From contig JAUWGN010000036.1 in the NCBI GenBank assembly GCA_030606385.1, positions 1-8,167 on the forward strand: a stretch of 8,167 nt of DNA, written 5' to 3'. Source of the stretch: Dehalococcoidia bacterium (GTDB lineage Bacteria; Chloroflexota; Dehalococcoidia; GIF9; AB-539-J10). Below, one piece after another: positions 1 through 5,683 of the stretch; positions within the stretch are counted from its first letter, which is position 1; each line of letters starts with the position of its first letter. The notes under the pieces are model-generated. The model was given only the letters and a program-made list of their open reading frames with translations. It ran no database searches and had not been told where the DNA came from. A program made the position numbers and the translations under genes.

Positions 1-1
1 G

Positions 2-148
2 AGCGAGGTGCGTATCATTCATGGGTTCGGCACTGGCACCGTGCGCAATATCGTCAGAGAACTTCTGGCTTCCCACCCTCTAAGCAAGTCCTTTCGCCCC
101 GGTGAGAAAGGAGAGGGTGGAGATGGAGTAACTGTTGTTAAGCTCTAG
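2..148 (+). CDS. mutS2: MutS2 C-terminal end (Smr domain), 5' part outside window
   Basis: The frame is open from base 2 to the TAG at 146-148 and gives 48 residues. It carries the HGFGTG signature followed by an amphipathic helix (RNIVRELL), a short HPLSKSFRPG segment, and the GEGGDGVTVVKL end that is typical of MutS2. This is the Smr domain, the C-terminal nuclease/RNA-binding part of MutS2. The family is a MutS-like ATPase first linked to suppression of recombination. In Bacillus subtilis it was later shown to bind collided ribosomes and promote their splitting. Only the last domain is visible, so the ATPase cannot be checked. The next gene lies on the same strand 80 nt downstream. Identification is by recognition of these motifs, and another Smr-domain protein is much less likely because of the characteristic tail. 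Confidence 0.9.
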   Translation, partial: SEVRIIHGFGTGTVRNIVRELLASHPLSKSFRPGEKGEGGDGVTVVKL

Positions 149-228
149 CTGAAGTATAATCCGTTGCTATATGATTCCTAAGCCTCTTTAGAAATGGACT
201 TGCCCGGTTTGTTAAGCGGCTGTACCTG

Positions 229-1029
229 ATGAATCAGGCAGCTACAAAAATTTTGGAGGTGTGCACTGCAATGCTGGCATCAAGGAGGTTCTTTCTCAGT
301 AGAGCGAAGATGCTTGGCTTCCTCGACGAACTGGAGTCAGCCCATAGCACCGCCAGGTCGCTGTACATACCATCCGGGCTGCCCTATCCGGAGGTCGAGG
401 ACTCACTTAAGGAGCTGCTTAAGACGCCGGAAATTGCCGCGAATATGACTGAGCTTGCTGTTAGCTCAGCAACAGGCGCAGTTATTTTTTGGGGCCCTTC
501 ACGAAAGTGCCTGATTTCACCACCATTTCCAATCACGGAAAAATATTTTACTCAAGGATATGCTGTTGAGCCGCTGCGTGCTCTGCTCAGGCATGATTTC
601 AGTGTTGCTCTCGTTCTGGTGCGTTTGGGGGCGTACGCTGTTGGACTCTGTCGAGGTGAAAGCCTCATCGCCAGCAAGGTAGGAACGGGCCTTGTTCACG
701 GGCGCCATAAGAAGGGTGGCTCCTCGCAGCAACGGTTTCAGCGACACCGGGAAAAGCAAATAGAGTCTTTCCTGAGTCGGGTCTGTTGCCGCATCGAGGA
801 GAAGCTGGAATCGCAAGTCCGGACGGTGGATTACCTGGTCTATGGAGGCGCACGAACCACGATACTCTCACTGCGAAAACGCTGCTCGTTCTTGCAGCAG
901 TTTGACAATCGTACCCTGGCGCCGCTGCTCGATATACCTGACCCGCGGCAGGCAGTGCTGGAAACAGCAGTGAAGCGAGTCTGGGCAAGTAACCTGGTCG
1001 AATGGTATGACGAGGAAGTCTTGACATGA
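229..1029 (+). CDS. acVLRF1-like peptidyl-tRNA hydrolase / release factor (Vms1-like)
   Basis: This 266-residue protein resembles the Actinobacteria/Chloroflexi branch of the VLRF1 family, the bacterial relatives of yeast Vms1 and human ANKZF1, which cut nascent chains from tRNA on stalled large ribosomal subunits. What is seen: a basic N-terminal segment (SRRFFLSRAKMLGFLDELE, 18-36), a beta-rich centre (about 80-155), then the diagnostic glycine/glutamine loop GRHKKGGSSQQRFQRHRE at 158-175. Q167 is the probable catalytic glutamine, analogous to the GGQ glutamine of release factors. A long basic helix follows, and then an eRF1-domain-3-like part (VDYLVYGGART, 200-210). The ATG at 229 has no good ribosome site. 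A GGAGGT at 255-260 lies 10 nt before an in-frame ATG at 271 (residue 15), so a 252-residue product is a real alternative. The gene lies just after mutS2. Assignment is from motif memory and is not confirmed by a search. Confidence 0.75.
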   Translation: MNQAATKILEVCTAMLASRRFFLSRAKMLGFLDELESAHSTARSLYIPSGLPYPEVEDSLKELLKTPEIAANMTELAVSSATGAVIFWGPSRKCLISPPFPITEKYFTQGYAVEPLRALLRHDFSVALVLVRLGAYAVGLCRGESLIASKVGTGLVHGRHKKGGSSQQRFQRHREKQIESFLSRVCCRIEEKLESQVRTVDYLVYGGARTTILSLRKRCSFLQQFDNRTLAPLLDIPDPRQAVLETAVKRVWASNLVEWYDEEVLT

Positions 1030-1030
1030 A

Positions 1031-1059
1031 AGATGAACAAAACGTTATTTCGTTCATCT
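1031..1059. terminator. AT-rich 12-bp stem-loop after the acVLRF1-like gene
   Basis: The arms AGATGAACAAAA (1031-1042) and TTTCGTTCATCT (1048-1059) pair over 12 positions with one A-C mismatch around the 5-nt loop CGTTA. The left arm begins one base after the stop codon. An AT-rich run (AATTTATT) follows the right arm. The position suits a transcript end for the mutS2/acVLRF1 unit, but the stem is weak and lacks a true U-tract. An operator role is also possible. Confidence 0.45.
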
Positions 1060-1091
1060 AATTTATTCAATATACGGACGAGCACATTAAG

Positions 1092-1120
1092 TTGTCTTCA
1101 AGCGATGTATAAATTAAAAT
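1092..1120 (+). promoter_or_regulatory. Predicted sigma-70-type promoter for the SDR gene
   Basis: TTGTCT at 1092-1097 (4 of 6 consensus bases) and TAAAAT at 1115-1120 (5 of 6) are separated by exactly 17 nt. The expected transcript start near 1127 leaves a leader of about 38 nt containing the GGGAGG ribosome site at 1152-1157. The dehydrogenase would therefore be transcribed separately from mutS2 and the acVLRF1-like gene. Confidence 0.45.
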
Positions 1121-1164
1121 GCGAAAATTAATGAGGTGAATTTCCGTAGCCGGGAGGGAAGCCA

Positions 1165-1971
1165 ATGGAATTTAAGGGTAAAAATGTGATTATTACCGGG
1201 GGGTCTAGTGGAATAGGTAAATCCGCAGCCAGGATATTTGCCACTAAAGGGGCAAATATAACTATCTTGGCAAGACGTGAGGATATGCTAAAAAAGGCGG
1301 TAAAGGAAATATCCTCTTCCGCTATAGATACTAACCAGAAGATTTCTCATGCAAGGGTTGATGTCTCTAATCACACGGAGGTTGAAAATTGGGCGGGTAT
1401 ATATGAAAAATCCTATGGCGCACCGAATGTCATTATAAATAGTGCCGGTATAACTCACCCTGGTTATTTTGAGGAGATCCCATATGAGACATTTGATGAG
1501 CTCATGAAAATAGATTTTTATGGTGTTCTTAATATGTGCAGAAGCTTTATCCCCATGATGAAGGCAAAAGGTGGACATATTGTAAACGTTTCCTCTATGG
1601 CGGGCTTTCTAGGCGTATTTGGTTATACAGGTTATAGTGCCGCTAAGTTTGCTGTGCTCGGGTTTTCACAGGCACTAAGAAGTGAGATGAAGAAATACAA
1701 TATCATGATATCCGTGTTATGCCCGCCTGATACAGATACACCCATGTTAGAGTGGGAGGATAAAATCAAGCCAAAAGAAACTAGAGCTGTTGCCGGCACC
1801 GCAGGTATTATGTCTCCAGATGATGTGGCAAAGGCTATGATAGGCGGGATGATGAAGAAGAAGTTTATTATCGTACCTGGCTTTAACGGAAAGTTCGTTC
1901 TTTGTGCCTCCAGATTAGCGCCGTCTCTCGTAGAACGGATAATGGATAGGCAAATCAAAAAGGCAGGGTAG
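1165..1971 (+). CDS. SDR-family oxidoreductase resembling 3-ketodihydrosphingosine reductase
   Basis: A classical short-chain dehydrogenase of 268 residues. Visible motifs: the Rossmann nucleotide loop TGGSSGIG (11-18), R37-R38 after strand 2 (arginines that favour NADPH), D66, NSAG (92-95, for the usual NNAG), catalytic S143/S144, and YSAAK with Y157 and K161. After the active site come PPDTDTP (187-193) and KPKET (202-206). I recognise these from 3-ketodihydrosphingosine reductases (KDSR/Tsc10), which reduce the keto group of the first sphingoid intermediate. The protein is shorter than the human enzyme and its end (231-268) is basic with only a moderately hydrophobic stretch. The start is well supported: GGGAGG at 1152-1157 sits 7 nt before the ATG. 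The gene is AT-richer than its neighbours, has its own promoter and lies between stem-loops, which suggests separate acquisition. No sphingolipid partner gene (serine palmitoyltransferase) is visible. The SDR class is certain, the substrate is not. Confidence 0.9.
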   Translation: MEFKGKNVIITGGSSGIGKSAARIFATKGANITILARREDMLKKAVKEISSSAIDTNQKISHARVDVSNHTEVENWAGIYEKSYGAPNVIINSAGITHPGYFEEIPYETFDELMKIDFYGVLNMCRSFIPMMKAKGGHIVNVSSMAGFLGVFGYTGYSAAKFAVLGFSQALRSEMKKYNIMISVLCPPDTDTPMLEWEDKIKPKETRAVAGTAGIMSPDDVAKAMIGGMMKKKFIIVPGFNGKFVLCASRLAPSLVERIMDRQIKKAG

Positions 1972-1976
1972 TAATT

Positions 1977-2060
1977 CGGCGGTTTGGTTAGCCGTGGCAG
2001 GTATGTTATTAAACAAAAGAGACAATTTGTTTAATAAGATGAAAATTTACTAAACCGGCG
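1977..2060. repeat. Nested inverted repeats: perfect 12-bp hairpin inside an imperfect outer stem
   Basis: The inner arms TTATTAAACAAA (2006-2017) and TTTGTTTAATAA (2026-2037) are perfect reverse complements around the 8-nt loop AGAGACAA. Around them, CGGCGGTTTGGT (1977-1988) and ACTAAACCGGCG (2049-2060) pair with 10 Watson-Crick pairs, one G-U and one mismatch. The element starts 6 nt after the dehydrogenase stop and ends 45 nt before the end of mazF, so it lies between convergent genes. The position suits a two-way transcript end. A small structured RNA or a remnant palindromic element is also possible. No target-site duplication was seen. Confidence 0.55.
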
Positions 2061-2104
2061 TTTAATACGGAAATTGGTCTGTTTCAAAACAGCCCCCAGG
2101 AAAA

Positions 2105-2419
2105 TTACTTCAAACCCAGGGCAAAGTGGATGGCTGTCTCGACCTCTTTCAGCTTCTGAGGACTCAAGCTAGTCAGCCGATCGCGAAGGCAGTCCTTTGG
2201 GATAGTGGTAATGGTATCCAGGTTAGCCACGCAATCGCAGGGCATACCATCATCGGTTCCCAAAAGCACTTCGGAGGCTATATGGCGGATACGGGTGGTA
2301 ATTGGTGCCACGATAACCAGAGAACGGACGGCATAAGCCTCGTCACGGGATAGGAGCACCACGGGATGGCGTCCTGCGGGCGGTTCTAATTCTGCCCACC
2401 ATATTTCACCCCGCCTCAT
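2105..2419 (-). CDS. mazF: MazF/PemK-type endoribonuclease toxin
   Basis: A 104-residue protein of typical MazF length, likely an mRNA-cutting ribonuclease kept inactive by the antitoxin encoded just upstream. Visible family features are the N-terminal RGEIWWAELEP (3-13), the loop into strand 2 with GRHPVVLLS (16-24), the strand VIVAPITTRI (35-44) whose threonines occupy the catalytic threonine region, and the ANLDTITTIPK segment (65-75). In many MazF proteins the loop reads xRPVV; here it is RHPVV, so the active-site arginine is either R17 shifted by one or replaced by H18. The ATG overlaps the antitoxin stop by 4 nt (ATGA), which indicates translational coupling. The protein is intact, with no frameshift. 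The sequence does not show which RNA site it cuts. Confidence 0.92.
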   Translation of the reverse strand: MRRGEIWWAELEPPAGRHPVVLLSRDEAYAVRSLVIVAPITTRIRHIASEVLLGTDDGMPCDCVANLDTITTIPKDCLRDRLTSLSPQKLKEVETAIHFALGLK

Positions 2420-2673
2420 TCCCAGGGTTCCTTAGCTAGAATATTGCTGGCGGCATGTCGTGCCGCCTCAATCTCTTCCTCAGTTTCAGGTATCTGCTGG
2501 TAAGCACGGATATACTGTTCGCTCATTTCTTGTTCCTGTTGGCGGCGCAGCAGTGCCTCCACTGCACGGCGGAAAAACTCGCTCCGGCTTTCTCCGCTGT
2601 TTCTTCGCTCCTGCTCCACGGAAACAAGTACCTCCTCAGGAAGACTGATGGCAATCTTAGCTATTTTCGGCAT
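2416..2673 (-). CDS. Ribbon-helix-helix antitoxin (MazE-like partner of MazF)
   Basis: An 85-residue protein in the usual antitoxin position before the toxin. Residues 4-45 (KIAKIAISLPEEV, then the helices up to AVEALLRR) match the ribbon-helix-helix DNA-binding fold: a short basic strand that reads the operator, followed by two helices that dimerise. Residues 46-85 are glutamine- and glutamate-rich, ending in EPWE, as expected for a flexible tail that wraps around and blocks the toxin. The ATG at 2673 is preceded on the minus strand by AAGGTG (2679-2684 in plus coordinates), 5 nt before it. The stop overlaps the toxin start by 4 nt. The promoter region contains repeated half-sites that this protein probably binds for autorepression. 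Confidence 0.9.
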   Translation of the reverse strand: MPKIAKIAISLPEEVLVSVEQERRNSGESRSEFFRRAVEALLRRQQEQEMSEQYIRAYQQIPETEEEIEAARHAASNILAKEPWE

Positions 2674-2682
2674 GATATCACC

Positions 2683-2713
2683 TTTTCATACTATTTTCAT
2701 ACTACAGTATGAA
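2683..2713. promoter_or_regulatory. Toxin-antitoxin operator: two tandem half-sites and one inverted half-site
   Basis: TTTTCATACTA occurs twice back to back (2683-2693 and 2694-2704), and the reverse-complement half-site AGTATGAA follows at 2706-2713. The second and third half-sites form a palindrome, TTCATACT-ac-AGTATGAA (2696-2713), that covers the -10 element of the minus-strand promoter. The extra half-site lies between the promoter and the ribosome site. This is the arrangement expected for cooperative binding of ribbon-helix-helix dimers. The pattern is read directly; binding is inferred. Confidence 0.75.
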
Positions 2714-2734
2714 CTATATGTTCTCGTCTGTCAA
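2706..2734 (-). promoter_or_regulatory. Promoter of the toxin-antitoxin operon
   Basis: On the minus strand there is a perfect -35 TTGACA (plus coordinates 2729-2734), a 17-nt spacer, and a -10 CATACT (2706-2711, 4 of 6 consensus bases). The -10 element lies inside the operator palindrome, so an antitoxin bound there would block RNA polymerase. It lies about 33 nt upstream of the antitoxin ATG. Confidence 0.7.
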
Positions 2735-3039
2735 GTCGTCATTGGCCAATGCTTATCACGCCGAATAGGGCACGCTGTGCGGAGAACTGGACCCCTCGCT
2801 ATCGGTCGGGGTGATGAAGTAGTGGTTTATTCAACCGTAGAAAGCCGTGTTGGTGGCCGATGTATGCCGTCACTTTGAGCGTTCGGTTTAACCTTGACGA
2901 GCACCATGCTAAAAGCCTACCATTTCGGTCAATGTTGATTTGTCCCAAAATGTCCGAAAGCACCACAGCGAGAAGAACAGGAATAAAGGCAGCTCTCAAT
3001 AGTCCAATTTTCTAGTCCTGGACAGGGAAGCGACTGAGA
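2735..3039. other. Gene-free stretch between the toxin-antitoxin promoter and the MFS gene
   Basis: About 305 bases with no open frame that I can recognise as a protein. A minus-strand frame at 2799-2999 encodes 66 residues but has no family likeness and no ribosome site. The stretch may be decayed DNA left by past insertions near the toxin-antitoxin module, but I could not match it to an insertion sequence. A short hairpin (ACCCC/GGGGT around 2789-2810) is the only structure noted. No convincing promoter for the MFS gene was found here. Confidence 0.5.
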
Positions 3040-4314
3040 TTGATGGTTGAAAAAGGAAGACGGCAGTTTTTCTACGGTTATGTCGTAGTAATAGGCGCCT
3101 GGCTAGCTATGTTTGTAGCCGGCGGCGCCCAATTCAGCTTCAGCATTTTCGTTCCTGCGCTGATTGAAGATTTTGGCTGGACACGTGGGATGCTGTCCCT
3201 GGGATTGACGCTCAACATGATCCTCATGCCGGTCTTTGCGCTGGGGGGTGCTTATCTGGTGGACCGCATTGGGCCAAGATGGACTGTAATCATAGGAGCC
3301 GTAATTGGCAGCATCGGCGTATCCCTGCTGAGCACTGTGACCCAGATATGGCAGTTCATCCTGATCTATGGGGTATTGGTGTCCATGGGCATAGGGCTGT
3401 GCTATATCATCGTCACGGTGGCGACGGTCAGGCGATGGTTCATGAGGAAGGCGGCCAGGATGGTTGCCATCGCCATGACGGGGTCAGGCCTGGGCATAGT
3501 CTTTTTAGTGCTGGCTGCGCATGGCATGATAGAGTCCTGGGGATGGAGCACAAGCTATATTGCCTTTGGCATCATCCTTCTGGTTGGAGGTGTGATAGGT
3601 GGTCTTCTGCTCAAGAAAGACCCGGAATCGATAGGAACCTACCCCGACGGAGTGAAACCCACCGAAGAGGAACTGGAGGCGAGAGCTGATTTTGCAGCAC
3701 GTGGTGAGAGGTGGTCGGTGAGAGAGGCTTTCAGGACTCGTAGCTGGTGGCTGCTCGTCGGTGCCCAGCTTGGATACCAGGTGGCAATGCTGGGTTTCCT
3801 AGCTCATCTGATAACGTGGGGTGCCATTGACCTTGGAATACCGCTGGGAACCATGGTGCTCATTTATAGCTGTGTATTTATGTTGTCGGCCGTCCTGGGT
3901 CGTCTGTTTGGAGGGTTTCTTTCTGACTGGTACATGGCTCGCTTTCGTATCAGCCGAAAGCCGGTACTCTATTTCACCACCCTGGGTGTGGGTCTGGCTG
4001 CTTTACTGTGCTTTCAGGTCGACAGCACGCTGGAGATGATTCTGGTATCGGTTTTGCTTGGCTTCTGTTATGGAAGCGGGCTGGCTGTGTTTCCTACTTA
4101 CCTTGGTGACCTGTTCGGTGTGCGGAACGTGGTGGTGCTCTTCGGCGTAGGTGCCCTCTTCGTTGGGGGATTCGGGGCAGTGGGGCCTGTCCTTTATGGC
4201 TTTTCCTATGATGCTACAGGTTCCTATAATTTTGCCTTCTTGGTCACAGGGGTTCTGTGTATCGCTTCTGCTCTATGCCTGTTCTTGCTCAAGCGACCGA
4301 GGAAGACGGGGTGA
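3040..4314 (+). CDS. MFS transporter, oxalate/formate antiporter-like (OFA / monocarboxylate group)
   Basis: A 424-residue membrane carrier with the length and hydrophobicity of a 12-segment major facilitator protein. FFYGYVVVIGAWLAMFV (10-26) opens segment 1 as in oxalate/formate antiporter-like proteins. The loop between segments 2 and 3 carries the family motif GAYLVDRIGPR (70-80), and its second-half copy GGFLSDW is at 291-297. A charged cytoplasmic loop (about 191-232) separates the two halves. GFCYGSGLAVFPTYLGDLFG (341-360) also fits this group, whose members carry small carboxylates. The actual substrate cannot be told. The start is either TTG at 3040, 9 nt after AGGGAAG (3024-3030), or the adjacent ATG at 3043. 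No partner enzyme is next to it. The last codons and stop lie at the edge of a REP-like palindrome. Confidence 0.9.
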   Translation: MMVEKGRRQFFYGYVVVIGAWLAMFVAGGAQFSFSIFVPALIEDFGWTRGMLSLGLTLNMILMPVFALGGAYLVDRIGPRWTVIIGAVIGSIGVSLLSTVTQIWQFILIYGVLVSMGIGLCYIIVTVATVRRWFMRKAARMVAIAMTGSGLGIVFLVLAAHGMIESWGWSTSYIAFGIILLVGGVIGGLLLKKDPESIGTYPDGVKPTEEELEARADFAARGERWSVREAFRTRSWWLLVGAQLGYQVAMLGFLAHLITWGAIDLGIPLGTMVLIYSCVFMLSAVLGRLFGGFLSDWYMARFRISRKPVLYFTTLGVGLAALLCFQVDSTLEMILVSVLLGFCYGSGLAVFPTYLGDLFGVRNVVVLFGVGALFVGGFGAVGPVLYGFSYDATGSYNFAFLVTGVLCIASALCLFLLKRPRKTG

Positions 4315-4350
4315 GATTGCTTCGGCACTGGTGTACCTCGCAATGACAGG
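4313..4350. repeat. REP-like palindromic element overlapping the MFS stop codon
   Basis: The segment starts GAGATTGCTTCGGCAC and ends TACCTCGCAATGACAGG. It has outer ATTGC/GCAAT arms and an inner GGCAC/GTACC stem with one mismatch. This closely follows a dispersed palindrome common in many bacterial genomes (pattern GAGATTGCTTCG...CCTCGCAATGAC), usually found just after genes. Here it begins within the TGA stop (4312-4314), so the insertion probably set or replaced the end of the carrier gene. Only one copy is in this window, so genome-wide repetition is inferred from memory of the family. Confidence 0.65.
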
Positions 4351-4621
4351 GGGGTCTGTGCCTAATGTAGAACCAGCCTGTGCTACCTCACGCGGAATAT
4401 TCAATGCGCTATCGGTAATGATTCTGGGCGTCATTGATTTTCCTCCCTGGTCTGGTATTATAATTAGCAACCTATTTCACCCCAGCGTTTCCGGTGTGGT
4501 TGAAGACCTGGTGAAAATTGGGGTAGTGGAGGAAAAGCGGCAAGACAGGGACTGTTATAATAATGGTGAGAGAGGCCTAATCCTTGATGGGGGTTGAAAC
4601 TGAGGCGTAGAAGTACCTGGA
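4351..4621. other. Gene-free stretch before the radical SAM gene
   Basis: Together with the REP-like element this gives about 307 bases without a recognisable gene. Two frames pass through it (the overlapping plus-strand frame from within the MFS gene to 4597, and a minus-strand frame at 4273-4470) but neither resembles a known protein. It contains a possible promoter at 4434-4464 and a second isolated TATAAT at 4556-4561 with no fitting -35. Confidence 0.5.
4434..4464 (+). promoter_or_regulatory. Possible promoter upstream of the radical SAM gene
   Basis: TTGATT (4434-4439, 4 of 6) and a perfect TATAAT (4459-4464) are separated by 19 nt, longer than ideal. This would give a leader of about 150 nt before the ATG at 4622. 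No other good pair lies between the MFS gene and this one. Confidence 0.3.
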
Positions 4622-5614
4622 ATGGAACCTTCTTATTTAAGATTATATCGTAGTGGCGAACTTAGACGCAGAGTTGAGGCGTTAGAAACACGACTGGCGT
4701 CATGTGATATCTGTCCCAGGGAATGCCATGTCAACCGTCTGAAGAATGAGCATGGGTTTTGCCATTCTGGGTATCTGCCTATAGTCTCTGCGGTCTGCGA
4801 CCATCATGGCGAGGAGCCAGCTATCTCAGGCACTGGAGGAACTGGAGCTATTTTCTTTGGTAATTGCAATATGAGGTGTGTCTACTGTCAGAATTATTAC
4901 ATCAGTCAGGACCCAGAATGCCAGGCTTCCAGGGAAATGGATTTTCATACCTTAGCGGAACATATGATATATCTTCAAGATGAGCTGGGATGTCACAACA
5001 TCAGTTTTATTTCACCCTCTCACTTTGTACCCCAGTTAGTTCGAGCAATCTTAGAGGCAGTGCCTATGGGGCTCAAGGTACCCATAGTTTATAACACTAA
5101 TGCCTATGATTCTGTGGCATCGCTTCAAGCCCTGGATGGGATTGTGGATATCTATCTACCTGATCTGAGGTATGCCTCTAATACCCGGGCAGCGAAGCTT
5201 TCCCACACTAATGATTATGTTATGCGAGCACGCCAGGCCATCCTTGAAATGTATCGGCAAGTAGGGGGTAAGCTAGTATTGGATGATTCGGTGTTGGCCC
5301 AAAGAGGATTAATTATACGTCATCTCATTCTCCCTGGCGGCTTAGCAGGTAGTCGCGATTCGCTTACCTGGCTGGTCCGCCATATTTCGCCCAAGGTTAC
5401 TGTCAGCATTATGTCTCAATATTACCCAACACACTTGGCCTCCCGGATACCTGAGCTGTGTCGTAGAATCTCCGTCTCGGAGTATTCAGAGGTTCTCGAA
5501 CTGGTTGATGCATTGGGGTTAGAGAATGGTTGGATTCAAGAGATGGATGCGGCGGAGAACTACTTGCCGCATTTCGAGCGAGAGGGGCATCCTTTCCTGG
5601 CGCAGAAGCTATAA
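4622..5614 (+). CDS. Radical SAM protein of the PflX-like (COG1313) type
   Basis: A 330-residue radical SAM protein. The SAM-binding cluster motif is CNMRCVYC (C82, C86, C89, the CX3CX2C spacing), preceded by a glycine-rich strand TGGTGAIFFGNC (71-82). An N-terminal set of extra cysteines, C28-X2-C31-X3-C35 in SCDICPRECHVNR and then C47 and C59, is typical of PflX-like proteins and may hold a second Fe-S cluster or a metal. Downstream, YNTNAYDS (156-163), DIYLPDLRY (175-183) and ILPGG (235-239) follow the PflA-like barrel. PflX relatives resemble pyruvate formate-lyase activases, but the physiological substrate is not established, so no glycyl-radical partner should be assumed, and none is in this window. 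ATG 4622 is the first start after an in-frame stop at 4601. Its ribosome site is weak (GAGG at 4602-4605, 16 nt away). Confidence 0.88.
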   Translation: MEPSYLRLYRSGELRRRVEALETRLASCDICPRECHVNRLKNEHGFCHSGYLPIVSAVCDHHGEEPAISGTGGTGAIFFGNCNMRCVYCQNYYISQDPECQASREMDFHTLAEHMIYLQDELGCHNISFISPSHFVPQLVRAILEAVPMGLKVPIVYNTNAYDSVASLQALDGIVDIYLPDLRYASNTRAAKLSHTNDYVMRARQAILEMYRQVGGKLVLDDSVLAQRGLIIRHLILPGGLAGSRDSLTWLVRHISPKVTVSIMSQYYPTHLASRIPELCRRISVSEYSEVLELVDALGLENGWIQEMDAAENYLPHFEREGHPFLAQKL

Positions 5615-5683
5615 ATTTAAGCTGTGTCTACTGGTTATCCTGTGACACATATCAGGCTGTTAATAAGAATTGGTTGCGAGGTT

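Noticed and set aside
133..175. Perfect TATAAT (155-160) and near-match TATGAT (170-175) after mutS2, as a promoter for the acVLRF1-like gene
   Set aside because: No acceptable -35 lies 16-18 nt upstream of either; TTGTTA (135-140) is only 14 nt from the first. Cotranscription with mutS2 is at least as likely.
517..1085. Minus-strand frames inside and just past the acVLRF1-like gene
   Set aside because: They overlap a well-supported plus-strand gene and have no motif or ribosome site, so they are shadow frames.
2079..2092. CTGTTT/AAACAG hairpin just past the end of mazF as its terminator
   Set aside because: The stem is short with almost no loop, and no T-run follows it on the minus strand.
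2788..2812. CCCCTCG...TCGGGGT resembling the tRNA-Asp 3' end, as a possible attachment-site copy
   Set aside because: Only two runs of about 7 bases match, in a different arrangement. This is too short for an att duplication, and no integrase gene is present.
2799..2999. Minus-strand 66-residue frame as a small gene or transposase fragment
   Set aside because: No ribosome site, no recognisable motif, and composition typical of a chance frame. I could not tie it to any transposase family.
4151..4597. Plus-strand 148-residue frame overlapping the end of the MFS gene
   Set aside because: Its first part is an out-of-frame reading of the carrier, and the rest runs through the REP-like element without any family likeness.
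5623..5649. TGTGTC/GACACA inverted repeat after the radical SAM gene as a terminator
   Set aside because: Six base pairs around a 15-nt loop with no T-run is too weak to claim.
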